From Streptomyces sp. MUM 2J (lineage in GTDB: Bacteria; Actinomycetota; Actinomycetes; Streptomycetales; Streptomycetaceae), in NCBI RefSeq assembly GCF_022414535.1, contig NZ_JADWYM010000009.1:119004-183003 (forward strand): 64,000 nucleotides of DNA, in the 5' to 3' direction. Below the pieces are notes generated by a model. That model was not told where the DNA came from. It did no database searches and saw only the letters and a program-made list of their open reading frames with translations. The position numbers and the translations under genes were made by a program. Of the stretch, positions 44,593 to 53,305 are shown one piece after another; position 1 is the first letter of the stretch; each line of letters begins with the position of its first letter.

Positions 44593-45978
44593 TCACACCT
44601 CGGCGTAGCTGAGCTGCGGCTTCGCCTCGGCGGCGGCAGCGGCCTCGATGCCGGCCGCCGGACGGCGAAGGTATACGGCCCAGGTGACCAGGAAGCAGAG
44701 CGCGTAGTAGACGAGGAAGGCGACGAAGGCCCCGGTGCCGCTGCCGACGGTGAGGAAGGACTGCCGCAGCGCCAGGTTGATGCCGAGGCCGCCGAGCGCG
44801 CCCACGGCACCGATGAGGGACATGGCCGCCCCGGACAGCCGGCGTGCGTAGACGGCGGCCTCGTCGCCGGTCAGGCCCTTCGCACCGGCCTGGGCGCGGA
44901 AGATGCCGGGGATCATCTTGTAGGTGGAGCCGTTGCCGATGCCGGTGAGGACGAACAGCGCGATGAACGCCCCGATGAACAACGGCAGCGACTTGTCGAC
45001 CGACGCCATGACGACGGCCGCGGCGGCGACGGCCATCAGGCCGAAGTTCCACAGGGTGACCTTCGCCCCGCCGAGCCGGTCCGCGAGCTGCCCGCCCAGC
45101 GGCCGGATCAGCGAGCCGAGCAGCGGGCCCACGAAGGTGAGCGAGGCGGCCTGCAGGGGTGTGCGCCCGAACTGGTTCTGGAGCACGAGGCCGAAGGCGA
45201 AGCTGTAGCCGATGAACGAGCCGAAGGTGCCGATGTAGAGGAAGGACATGATCCAGGTGTGTCCTTCGCGCACGGCCTCCTTGGCGGCTCCGGTGTCGTT
45301 GCGCACCGGGCCGAGGTTGTCCATGTAGCGGGCGCTGAGCACGGTCGCGACGACGATCAGCGGCACGTAGACGGAGAGCAGCACGCGCGGGTGGCCGGCG
45401 CCGGCGACGCCGATGACCAGGAGCGCCACGAGCTGGACCACGGCGACGCCGATGTTGCCGCCGCCGGCGTTCATGCCGAGGGCCCAGCCCTTCAGGCGCA
45501 GCGGGTAGAAGTTGTTGATGTTGGTCATCGAGGAGGCGAAGTTGGCCCCGCCGACACCGGTGAGGACCGCGACCACCATGAAGGTGGAGTACGACGTCCC
45601 CGGCTCCATCGCGAACAGCAGCGCCACGGTCGGCACGAGCAGCAGCCCCGCGCTGAAGATGGTCCAGTTCCGGCCGCCGAAGCGGGCGACGGCGAAGCCG
45701 TAGGGGACCCGCATGACGCCGCCGACCAGCGAGGCCATGGCGACGAGGAAGAACTTCCCGGCGGGGTCGATCCCGTACTCGGGCCCCATGAACAGCGCGA
45801 GCACGGAGTACATGCTCCACACGGAGAACCCGATGTGCTCGGAGATCACCGAGAACGTCAGGTTGCGGCGGGCGATCCGCTTCCCCCGGGTCTCCCAGAA
45901 GGTCTCGTCCTCGGGCTCCCACTGCTCGATCCAGTGGGACCCCTTGTGGGGTGCGCTGGCGGTACTCGGGGCTGTCAT
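44593..45978 (-). CDS. narK: Nitrate/nitrite transporter NarK
   Basis: 461 residues, 12 membrane segments. The nitrate signature of the NNP family is visible in GGANFASSMTNINNFYPLRLKGWALGMNAGGGNIG and its repeat GIGNGSTYKMIPGIF, and the substrate arginines lie in GGVMRVPYG and LGSLIRPLGGQLADR. It should take up nitrate or exchange it for nitrite. Start ATG 45978 has GGAGG 9 nt upstream. nnaR follows downstream, and nitrate reduction genes are not in the window. The 410-bp upstream region may hold GlnR/NnaR sites. Confidence 0.94.
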   Translation of the reverse strand: MTAPSTASAPHKGSHWIEQWEPEDETFWETRGKRIARRNLTFSVISEHIGFSVWSMYSVLALFMGPEYGIDPAGKFFLVAMASLVGGVMRVPYGFAVARFGGRNWTIFSAGLLLVPTVALLFAMEPGTSYSTFMVVAVLTGVGGANFASSMTNINNFYPLRLKGWALGMNAGGGNIGVAVVQLVALLVIGVAGAGHPRVLLSVYVPLIVVATVLSARYMDNLGPVRNDTGAAKEAVREGHTWIMSFLYIGTFGSFIGYSFAFGLVLQNQFGRTPLQAASLTFVGPLLGSLIRPLGGQLADRLGGAKVTLWNFGLMAVAAAAVVMASVDKSLPLFIGAFIALFVLTGIGNGSTYKMIPGIFRAQAGAKGLTGDEAAVYARRLSGAAMSLIGAVGALGGLGINLALRQSFLTVGSGTGAFVAFLVYYALCFLVTWAVYLRRPAAGIEAAAAAEAKPQLSYAEV

Positions 45979-46389
45979 CTCAGGCCTCCACGGTGCTCCG
46001 GGCGTAACAGGGAGTGGCTGAGTCCCGACGGTAGGGAGAACGCGTTTCGGCGCTGTGGCCATGGGTGACCGGAAGGGAACGTTGCTCTCACTCACGGCGC
46101 AGGCGGTCGGTGAGGCCGCACTGCGCCGGTGCACCCCGGCCGGCCTGCGCCGGGCGTCCTGCCGGTCCGGCCGTCCGGGCCGGGGACGGTGACGGGGACG
46201 CGCGTGCTGCGCCCCTCACCGGCGCCCCGTCCGGACGAGGAGGACGGGCCGGGACCCGCAGGTCCGGGCCGCGTCGGGGTGAGCCCGGTGCCCCCGCGGC
46301 CCCGGGCTCAGCCCGACCACCCCACGGTCTCGGTGCCGCGGCCGCCGCCGAACCGGCGGAGGTCGTCGGCACGGCCGGCCCGCGACGGC
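45979..46389. other. narK upstream region, no gene seen
   Basis: A 411-bp GC-rich gap. Near narK the minus strand has loose GTCAC and GAAAC half-sites (about 46026-46056) that recall GlnR boxes but lack the full spaced pattern. The remainder contains only low-complexity CCGG-rich sequence. Confidence 0.35.
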
Positions 46390-46428
46390 CGTCGGGGCCG
46401 GCCCCGTGTCCAGGGGCCGGCCCCGACG
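46390..46428 (-). terminator. Terminator of the mat operon
   Basis: A perfect 16-bp stem (46390-46405 with 46413-46428) and 7-nt loop start 3 bp after the acyltransferase stop codon. Confidence 0.9.
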
Positions 46429-46431
46429 TCG

Positions 46432-47718
46432 TCAGGCGCGGTGGGTTCGCGCGCGGGACCTCCTGCGCCCGCGCCTGGCCGAACCGTCCGGCCACAGCTG
46501 CGGCCGGCGCTTGGCCGCCAGGTCTTCCACCCAGCCGAACCAGATGATGCAACTGCCGATGAGGACCCAGGTGATCGCCAGGACGGGCCAGAGACTCTGC
46601 AGCAGCCAGGGGGCGTTCATCGCGAGGGTGTCCACGCGCCACATCTGGTCCCACACCGTGGCGGCGATGAGGATGCAGACGTTGTGCCACAGGTAGATGG
46701 TCACGGCACGGGAGTTGAGCAGGGTCACCGCGCGGTCCAGGGGGCGCAGCGGCCGGGGCCACTCGGACCAGGACGGGCTCACGTGCAGCAGCATCAGGAC
46801 CGTCGCGAAGGACCACAGGGCCTGTGCGAAGGGGATGTCGTCCAGGTCGTGGCCCGCCTTGAAGCCGTGGGACACCGCGTACCACATGCCGGCCGCCGCG
46901 ATCGCCGGGACCACGGAGGGGACGATGTAGCGCGGAAGGCGCTTCAGGACGCCCTCCTGGTGCGCCATGCCGAGGATCCAGCAGGCCCCGAAGGTGCTGA
47001 AGTCGGTGAGCGCGGAGGGGAATCGCTCCCCGGGCAGGAAGTCGAGGTAGCCGAACTCGAAGGCGGCCGAGATCGCGATCGGCGCGACGACGGTCGGCCA
47101 CGGCGCCTTGCGCAGCGCCTTCAGGATCAGCGGTGACAGCATCACGTACCAGAGGTAGGCACGGATGTACCACAGCGGTCCGGCGATCTCCGCCGCCCAG
47201 CCGTCGCCGAGGATGCCGTGGATGCCGTGCACGCCCTCGGCGTACGGCGGGTCGCTCAGCGGGACGATCCAGAACGTGAGGTGCAGCCACCACCAGCCCG
47301 GATGGCCGTCCTCGTGGGGACCCCAGCCCTGGAGGACCATGCCGGTGACGCCGATCGCGCCGAGCATCCACAGCGGCGGCAGCAGTCGGCGCATGCGGCT
47401 GCGGACGACCTGCAGCGGAGGGCGCTTGAGGGAGCGGGCCATCAGGTTGCCGGCGAGGGCGAACATGACGCCCATCGACGGGAACACCACCGGCAGCCAG
47501 GCCCAGCCCGTGAGGTGGTAGAAGACGACGCGGAAGAGGGCTATCGCCCGCAGCAGGTCGAAGTACCGGTCGCGGACGGGGCCGCGGCGGGGCTGGTCGG
47601 CAGGGGGCGCCGGGGGCGCCTCTCTCGTGCCGAACGGCACGCCGGGCGGTGCGGTCACGGGCGGGGCTTCCTGACGCGCGGACGGGAACGGGTACGGCGG
47701 GGTCGCCTGGGTGTCCAT
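46432..47718 (-). CDS. Acyltransferase family 3 membrane protein in mat operon
   Basis: 428 residues with about 10 membrane segments and a 45-residue proline-rich cytoplasmic start. The Acyl_transf_3 pattern is visible: YFDLLRAIALFRVVFYHLTGWAW with the conserved Arg/His pair, FALAGNLMARSL, GPLWYIRAYLWYVMLSPLIL, and IYLWHNVCILIA near the end. Family members acylate exopolysaccharides or wall polymers across the membrane. Its ATG shares one base with the matB stop, so it belongs to the matA-matB operon; IcaC of staphylococcal PNAG clusters belongs to the same family. It may O-acylate or help export the MatB product; this is inference. Confidence 0.85.
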   Translation of the reverse strand: MDTQATPPYPFPSARQEAPPVTAPPGVPFGTREAPPAPPADQPRRGPVRDRYFDLLRAIALFRVVFYHLTGWAWLPVVFPSMGVMFALAGNLMARSLKRPPLQVVRSRMRRLLPPLWMLGAIGVTGMVLQGWGPHEDGHPGWWWLHLTFWIVPLSDPPYAEGVHGIHGILGDGWAAEIAGPLWYIRAYLWYVMLSPLILKALRKAPWPTVVAPIAISAAFEFGYLDFLPGERFPSALTDFSTFGACWILGMAHQEGVLKRLPRYIVPSVVPAIAAAGMWYAVSHGFKAGHDLDDIPFAQALWSFATVLMLLHVSPSWSEWPRPLRPLDRAVTLLNSRAVTIYLWHNVCILIAATVWDQMWRVDTLAMNAPWLLQSLWPVLAITWVLIGSCIIWFGWVEDLAAKRRPQLWPDGSARRGRRRSRARTHRA

Positions 47719-49898
47719 CAGGCCGAACTCCCGTCCATGACCGGGCTCCGCTGGCCGGGCGCCGACGGCGGGGCCGACACCCCGCCCTTGCGGCGCAGCT
47801 TCTGCCAGCGCAGCCGGCCGCCGGTGAGGGCGGTGATCCAGGACTGCAGGAGCACGACGTACATGATCTGGCGGTAGAGGATCTGCTGGAGCGGCAGTGA
47901 GATCAGTGGTGTCAGCGGCTCGCGGTCGAGGATGAAGGCGTAGGCGGCGCAGACCGCCTGGACGGCGAGGACGCCGAGCCAGGCCAGGATCGTCTTCTCG
48001 GTCGGGCCGAAGAGCAGGCCGTAGATGAGGAAGATGTCGATCAGCGGGGCCAGCAGCGGCGCCACCACCATGAACAGGGAGACCAGGGGCAGGCCGACAC
48101 GGCCGAAGCGGCCCGACGGGCCCCGGTCCAGCAGGGCGCCGCGGTGCTTCCAGATGGCCTGCATCGTGCCGTAGGACCAGCGGTAGCGCTGCGACCACAG
48201 CTGCTGCACGGACTCCGGTGCCTCGGTCCAGGCGCGGGCCTTCTCCGCGTACACCACCCGCCAGCCGTCGCGGTGAATGGCCATGGTGATGTCGGTGTCC
48301 TCGGCGAGGGTGTCGTCGCTCATGCCGCCCACCCGCTCCAGGGCGGAGCGGCGGAAGGCGCCGACCGCGCCGGGGATCGTCGGCATGCACTGCAGGACGT
48401 CGTACATACGGCGGTCCAGGTTGAAGCCCATCACGTACTCGATGTGCTGCCAGGCGCCGATCAGGGTGTCCTTGTTGCCCACCTTGGCGTTGCCGGCGAC
48501 GGCGCCGACACGCGGGTCGGAGAAGGGCTGCACGAGCTCGCGGACGGTGGCCGGTTCGAAGACGGTGTCACCGTCCATCATCACGATGATGTCGTAACGG
48601 GCATTGGCCAGACCCCGGTTGAGCGCGGCCGGCTTGCCCGCGTTGAGCTGCCGGACGACGCGCACGTTGGGCAGGCCCATCGCCTCCACGATGCGGGCGG
48701 TGCCGTCGGAGGAGCCGTCGTCGATGACGATGATCTCGATGGGGTGCTCGCTGCGCATCAGGGAACGGACCGTGTTCTCGATGCACTTGGCCTCGTTGTA
48801 GGCCGGTACCAGCACCGACACCGGTTCGGTGACGGGCTCCGGACCCCAGCGGAAGTTCTTGCGGCGGGTGCGGCGGGCGTGCAGGCCGGACAGCAGCAGC
48901 ATCAGGCCGAAGCGGGCGAAGACCAGGAAGCCGATGACGGCGAGACCCACGGCCAGGATGTCGGTGACGTCGTCGGAGGCGGAGACCAGGAAGATCCAGG
49001 CCTTGCCCTTCCACAGCTCCGCACCGGTGACCTTGGTGTGCGCGGACGGCGCGTCGAGGGCCTCGGTGAGGTTCTGGAACCGGTAGCCCTCCTCCTGGAG
49101 CTCCGGGAGGAACCTCGCCAGCGCACGCACGGTCTGGTGGCGGTCGCCGCCGGAGTCGTGCATGAGGATGATGGCGCCCTGGCCGTGCTCCGGCTTCGCC
49201 CGGCGGATGATCTCGTCGACGCCCGGCTTCTGCCAGTCCTCGCTGTCGGTGTCGTTGACGACGGTCAGGTATCCGAGGCTGCCGATGTACTCGGTGACCG
49301 GCCAGGACGCGTTGTCCATGTTCTCGGACTCGGAGGAGTACGGCGGCCGGAACAGGGAGGTGCGGATGCCGGCCGCGCCGGCCAGGGCGAGCTGGTTCTG
49401 GGACAGCTCCCAGTCGATGCGCCGCTTGGACTGGTAGGAGAGGTCGGGGTGGTTGAAGGTGTGCAGGCCCACCTCGTGGCCCTCGTCGACCATGCGACGG
49501 ATCAGCTCGGGGTAGCGCGAGGCCATGGTGCCGGTGACGAAGAAGACGGCGTGCGCGTGGTTCTTCTTCAGGACGTCCAGGACTCTCGGGGTCCAGGTGG
49601 GGTCGGGACCGTCGTCGAAGGTGAGGACGACGCGGTGGTCCGGCACCCGCAGGGTGGTCGGCGTCTTGCCCCGGGTGTCGATGACCGGCCCGCCTTCGAG
49701 GATCTGCTCCGGCACCTTGTCGTCGGCCGTGCCGGGCCGGACCCGGAAGTCGGCGAGGATCTCGCTGTGCACGTAGCCGCGCAGCATCAGCATCGCCAGC
49801 ATGGCGAACAGCACGAGGACGGGCAGCAGGTAGCGCAGGGGGAGCCACCGCCGCCGGGAAGCGCTGTCCGGGGAGCGGCGGGTCGAGCGGAATGCCAT
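47718..49898 (-). CDS. matB: MatB: polysaccharide deacetylase fused to family 2 glycosyltransferase
   Basis: 726 residues. A signal-anchor helix (about 22-40) is followed by a NodB deacetylase domain (85-280) with TFDDGPD (Asp95, Asp96) and HTFNH (His146, His150). Two membrane helices (about 312-340) lead to a GT2 domain with PAYNEA, Asp-Gly-Asp at 442-444, EDTD at 533-536 and QRYRW at 570-574, then three or four C-terminal membrane helices. This combines the functions of PgaC/IcaA (synthase) and PgaB/IcaB (N-deacetylase). In streptomycetes MatAB is known to make a poly-beta-1,6-GlcNAc-like glycan causing hyphal aggregation into pellets. Overlaps matA and the acyltransferase by one base each (TGATG). 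Confidence 0.92.
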   Translation of the reverse strand: MAFRSTRRSPDSASRRRWLPLRYLLPVLVLFAMLAMLMLRGYVHSEILADFRVRPGTADDKVPEQILEGGPVIDTRGKTPTTLRVPDHRVVLTFDDGPDPTWTPRVLDVLKKNHAHAVFFVTGTMASRYPELIRRMVDEGHEVGLHTFNHPDLSYQSKRRIDWELSQNQLALAGAAGIRTSLFRPPYSSESENMDNASWPVTEYIGSLGYLTVVNDTDSEDWQKPGVDEIIRRAKPEHGQGAIILMHDSGGDRHQTVRALARFLPELQEEGYRFQNLTEALDAPSAHTKVTGAELWKGKAWIFLVSASDDVTDILAVGLAVIGFLVFARFGLMLLLSGLHARRTRRKNFRWGPEPVTEPVSVLVPAYNEAKCIENTVRSLMRSEHPIEIIVIDDGSSDGTARIVEAMGLPNVRVVRQLNAGKPAALNRGLANARYDIIVMMDGDTVFEPATVRELVQPFSDPRVGAVAGNAKVGNKDTLIGAWQHIEYVMGFNLDRRMYDVLQCMPTIPGAVGAFRRSALERVGGMSDDTLAEDTDITMAIHRDGWRVVYAEKARAWTEAPESVQQLWSQRYRWSYGTMQAIWKHRGALLDRGPSGRFGRVGLPLVSLFMVVAPLLAPLIDIFLIYGLLFGPTEKTILAWLGVLAVQAVCAAYAFILDREPLTPLISLPLQQILYRQIMYVVLLQSWITALTGGRLRWQKLRRKGGVSAPPSAPGQRSPVMDGSSA

Positions 49899-51100
49899 CA
49901 GACGAGGTTCTCCGTGGGCGAGGGCGAGACCGCGGGACTCGACTCGGCGACGACCGGTTCCGCGGCGCCGTCGGCCACGGGTCCCGTACCGCCGGCGGCG
50001 GACGGGGAGGGATCGGGCGAGGGGTCCGCGGTCGTGTTCGACGGTTCCGGGGAGGTGACGACCGGCGGGGTCGACGCGGGAGCGGGCTGGGTGCTGGCGC
50101 CCGTGCTGGGCTTGGTGGACGCGCTCGCCGAGGGCTCGGCGGCGACGGACGTGCTGGGCTGCACCGCACTGCCGGAGGCGGTGGGCCGGACCCCGCCGAC
50201 CGGAGCGGTGGTCACCCCGCCGGCACTGGGCGGGCCGGCGGGACCGGCGGAGGCGCCCGAGGCGGAGGGTGACGGGGTGGCCGCCGAGTCGCTGGGCAGC
50301 GGCGTGGTCTCGACGTCACCGGCGGGCTGCCCCACCTCCTGGTCCGGCACGGGCAGCCACGGCGCGCTGGAGTTGCCGGACAGCACGGTGGCGACGATGA
50401 CGACCGCGTAGACGGCGCAGGCGAGGCCGACGACGATGCCGAGCCGGCGGAAGGTACGGCTGCGGCGTCCCGACTCGTCGACGAAGACGGGCCCGTCGGC
50501 GTCCGGCACGCCGCCCGTGTGGGCACCTGCCGGCTCCAGCCCGCCCACGCCGAGCTGGACGGCGTCGAGCTGGATCGTCACCTCGTGCGGGTCGTGGGTG
50601 TGCTCGGTGTCGGCGGCGTTCCCGGCAGGGGGGCCGGGGATGGTCTCCGTGCCGGACATGGCGTCGGCGGCGGATTCGGCCCACGGGTCGCGCAGCGGGG
50701 CGGCGGGCCGGGCCGAGGGCAGTACCCGGGTGGAGTCGGCGGGGCCGGTCCGGGGCAGGGCCGCGGTGGCGTCGGCGTCCGGGTCGGTGGTGCCGAAGGC
50801 CTGGGGAGCCCCGGCCGGGGCTCCCAGCCGTGCCCGCGCCGCCCGCGACAGGAAGTCCGTGGCGCCCCCGGACGACGGACCGCCGCCGACGGGACCGTCC
50901 GTGCCGGCCGGGCCTCGCTGACGTCCCGGGCCGCCCGCACCGCGGTGTCCGGCCTCGCCGGGTGCAACGTTTTGCCCCGCCCCCGGAAGCGGTCCGGTGT
51001 CCGGGAACCCCTGTGCATCGCCCCTCGACGGCGGCATGTTCCGAGTCGCGGACGCGTCCTCGGACCACTCCGGTTGGGCGTCTTCCCGCCACTTGTTCAC
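49898..51100 (-). CDS. matA: MatA: membrane protein with disordered flanks
   Basis: 400 residues. About 215 residues of Gly/Pro/Ala-rich cytoplasmic sequence precede one transmembrane helix (220-241, GIVVGLACAVYAVVIVATVL). The outer 155 residues are Ser/Thr/Pro/Ala-rich, resembling a wall-spanning stalk. There is no recognisable enzymatic domain. GTG 51100 is chosen for GGGGGGAT upstream. The stop overlaps the matB start (TGATG), so MatA and MatB are made in step. The symbol comes from its place directly before matB, as in S. coelicolor/S. lividans, where both are needed for aggregation. Confidence 0.8.
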   Translation of the reverse strand: MNKWREDAQPEWSEDASATRNMPPSRGDAQGFPDTGPLPGAGQNVAPGEAGHRGAGGPGRQRGPAGTDGPVGGGPSSGGATDFLSRAARARLGAPAGAPQAFGTTDPDADATAALPRTGPADSTRVLPSARPAAPLRDPWAESAADAMSGTETIPGPPAGNAADTEHTHDPHEVTIQLDAVQLGVGGLEPAGAHTGGVPDADGPVFVDESGRRSRTFRRLGIVVGLACAVYAVVIVATVLSGNSSAPWLPVPDQEVGQPAGDVETTPLPSDSAATPSPSASGASAGPAGPPSAGGVTTAPVGGVRPTASGSAVQPSTSVAAEPSASASTKPSTGASTQPAPASTPPVVTSPEPSNTTADPSPDPSPSAAGGTGPVADGAAEPVVAESSPAVSPSPTENLV

Positions 51101-51305
51101 GCGCGTACATCCCCCCGGGGACAGTTCTGGAAGCGCACCCGACCCCGAGCACCCTGCCGACCGGACCAGGCCCCCACCCAGCCCGAGCGCCTCTTTTACC
51201 ACACCGTGCTCAGGCCACGAATGTAGCGCACGCTGGGGCGCTCTGTTCGCCACGTGTCGTTTGTGGAACCGCATTGTGTCTTTGTCACTGTCCGGAATCC
51301 ATCCA

Positions 51306-51490
51306 TCAACAGGTGGCCTCGACCACCCTTCCGCCGCCGCGAGCAGCCCGGCGCAGGGCGTCGAGTCCCGGCTGTACCAGCCCTTTTCGCCACACCGGCG
51401 AGACCGGTGACAGGGGAACGGGGTCGGCGAGGGGTGTCACGACGGTGTGCGGCAGGGCGGCGAAGCCGACGACGGCGAGGATCGGATGTG
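51306..51490 (-). pseudogene. LysR-type regulator remnant (C-terminal end)
   Basis: Only about 60 codons remain, ending VWRKGLVQPGLDALRRAARGG..., with an upstream HPILAVVGFAALPHTVV that resembles the end of a LysR effector domain. No helix-turn-helix part is present. It is divergent from the MFS remnant, the layout typical of a LysR/MFS pair, so both may derive from one deletion. Assignment is tentative. Confidence 0.4.
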
Positions 51491-51581
51491 TGCAGTGCCT
51501 CGCTGCCTTCGAACAGGCCGCGGACGAACCGTGCTTCACCCTGGGCCGGCACCGGCGGCCCTCCCGTGCCGCGCGCTCTTC

Positions 51582-51887
51582 CCCGAGGCGGGCACGCTGA
51601 CCGATGCGCTGCCGCTGCTGGCCGCGGCCCTCCTCGTCGCCGGCTCGGCCACCGCGCCCACCGTGATCACGACGATGACGCCGGTCCAGCAGCGCACCCC
51701 CGAGGGGCGCCTCAGCGAGGGCACGACCCTCGCGGTGACCAAAATCCTCGCCGGCACCGCGGCCGGCAGCGCGATCGGCGGTTGGACCGCGGAGCACGTG
51801 TCACCTGTGGCCGGTTACGGCGTGCCGGTGGCGGCGGCCCGGCCGTCCCTGCTCGTCGCCCTCGTCCGTCGGCAGACAGCCCGCTGA
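51582..51887 (+). pseudogene. MFS transporter remnant (C-terminal fragment)
   Basis: About 100 codons encode the end of a drug-efflux MFS protein: LPLLAAALLVAGSATAPTVITTMTPVQQRTPEGRLSEGTTLAVT and GTAAGSAIGGWTAEHV..AGYGVPVAAA, the last four helices of such carriers, here cited in parts. The other 300 residues are missing and no start or RBS fits, so it is a truncated gene. It lies between the mat operon and ssrA, a zone of gene decay. Confidence 0.6.
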
Positions 51888-52158
51888 GGCGCCACCCCGC
51901 ACCTATCCGCTTGCCCTGTACAGGTCACTCCTGCGTATCGCGTTCCGGCGCGCCGGCCGGTACCTGACCGGAGCCGCCGTCACGCGCACGGGCGACGTCG
52001 TCACCACGGGGGAGGAAACACCGCCGTGCCGTGCCGCCCGTCCGCCGGGCCCGCGACACGCGCCCTTCCGGGCCGCACCGGCCGGCCTCGGTGGTGTTGC
52101 GCCAGGTGAGCGCCGCGATCGCCCGCTCGCCCGGCGGGGAGAACGGGCGGACAGGACG
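51888..52158. other. Intergenic, no gene seen
   Basis: Between the MFS remnant and the ssrA terminator no frame with Streptomyces codon use could be supported. No copy of the ssrA 3' end that would mark an integrated element was found. Confidence 0.4.
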
Positions 52159-52190
52159 AAGGCCCCGTCGCTCGTGAGCGACAGGGCCTT
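52159..52190 (-). terminator. Terminator of ssrA
   Basis: A 14-bp stem with one mismatch (52159-52172 with 52177-52190) and a 4-nt loop starts 29 bp after the CCA end of the tmRNA. Confidence 0.8.
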
Positions 52191-52218
52191 GCCCCACATG
52201 GGGTACCCCCGGAGGGGT

Positions 52219-52616
52219 TGGTGGAGATGGCGGGAATCGAACCCGCGTCCAACGGTGCGGAACCAGGGCTTCTCCGTGTGCAGTCCGCTGTGCTTTTCTC
52301 AGCCCCGGAGATCACGCGGACAAGTCTCCGACGGGCTCAGTCACTGTCTGGTTTCCCTCTTCACCCCGTGACCGGGCTGGAGGTTGAGTCCCCTAGCTGA
52401 TGCCAGGATCCGGGTCGGGAACATCCCCGGGCTGACACTCCCTTAGTAGGAGGCTCGCTCGCGCTGCCTATCAGGCAGCGAGGGCGAAGGCCTGCTGGGA
52501 GGAATCGCGCTTGGTGTTGGCGATTATTTTTTTCGGCCTGTGGTTTACGAGATCATGGCCGCTTCCTCGACACGCTTCCCCTGTTTCGACAGCCGCTGTC
52601 GAAACCGATCATCCCC
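52219..52616 (-). ncRNA. ssrA: tmRNA (ssrA)
   Basis: Transfer-messenger RNA of 398 nt. The 5' end GGGGAUG pairs with CAUCUCC before the encoded ACCA end, forming the alanyl acceptor stem; the T-arm GGGUUCGAUUCCC is complete. GAUCGGUUUCGACAG at the 5' end is the standard tmRNA signature. The tag frame starts with GCC at 52521 and encodes ANTKRDSSQQAFALAA followed by TGA. The RNA rescues stalled ribosomes together with SmpB, whose gene lies 164 bp upstream on the same strand. Confidence 0.98.
52471..52521 (-). other. tmRNA proteolysis-tag reading frame
   Basis: Sixteen sense codons from the resume codon GCC to TGA encode ANTKRDSSQQAFALAA. The ALAA end is the recognition signal for ClpXP-type proteases. 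Confidence 0.95.
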
Positions 52617-52779
52617 ATGTTGATTTCTCAAGGTGCGCACCCGCTGTGCGGTGCGAGTGCCATCGTAAGGGAACAACGCCCACCGATGCCACCGTATTCC
52701 CTCCGGCCGCCCAGTGGCCGTCCCGGGGTCACCGCAGGTTGGTGGCGCCCTGCGGCGAACGGGTCCCGGCCGCGCCGGC

Positions 52780-53259
52780 TCAGGCCCGCTGCCGCCTGCG
52801 CACCGCCGACATGGCGCGCTCGGCCTCGCGCCGGTCCTGCTTCTCACGCAGCGTCTGCCGCTTGTCGTACTCCTTCTTGCCCTTCGCCAGCGCGATCTCG
52901 ACCTTGGCGCGGCCGTCCTTGAAGTACAGGGCCAGGGGCACGATCGTGTGCCCCGTCTCCTGGGACGTCGCCTGGAGCTTGTCGATCTCCGCACGGTGCA
53001 GCAGCAGCTTGCGCTTGCGGCGGGCGCTGTGATTGGTCCAGGTGCCCTGGCTGTACTCGGGCACGTGCACGTTGTACAGCCACGCCTCGTGCCCGTCGAG
53101 CTGGACGAACCCGTCGGCCAGCGAGGCGCGCCCCTGGCGCAGCGACTTCACCTCGGTACCGGTCAGGACCAGCCCGGCCTCGTAGGTGTCGAGGATGAGG
53201 TAGTCGTGCCGCGCCTTCTTGTTCTGCGCGATCAGCTTGCGCCCTTTTTCCTTAGCCAT
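52780..53259 (-). CDS. smpB: SsrA-binding protein SmpB
   Basis: 159 residues covering the full SmpB family: [52 protein letters not shown] and the basic C-terminal tail ending [17 protein letters not shown] that enters the mRNA channel. ATG 53259 (MAKEKGRK) is preferred to an upstream in-frame ATG at 53271. It follows the S41 protease gene by 46 bp and precedes ssrA, making a compact ribosome-rescue locus. Confidence 0.97.
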   Translation of the reverse strand: MAKEKGRKLIAQNKKARHDYLILDTYEAGLVLTGTEVKSLRQGRASLADGFVQLDGHEAWLYNVHVPEYSQGTWTNHSARRKRKLLLHRAEIDKLQATSQETGHTIVPLALYFKDGRAKVEIALAKGKKEYDKRQTLREKQDRREAERAMSAVRRRQRA

Positions 53260-53305
53260 AGTGCCGTCCATTTTCGCACTGTGCAGGGGGTGGACCGGAA
53301 GCGGT

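Noticed and set aside
46020..46060. GlnR/NnaR operator upstream of narK
   Set aside because: GTCAC and GAAAC half-sites are present but with wrong spacing and no flanking pair, so not listed as a site.
51903..52199. 98-codon minus-strand frame next to ssrA
   Set aside because: It spans the ssrA terminator hairpin, has no RBS and an Arg/Ser-rich composition typical of non-coding phase.
52219..52260. attL/attR of an integrated element at the ssrA 3' end
   Set aside because: No second copy of the ssrA 3' end was seen in the window and no integrase gene is present.
52218..52400. Short reading frames across the tmRNA (for example starting 52218)
   Set aside because: They lie inside ssrA, whose structure and tag explain the sequence.
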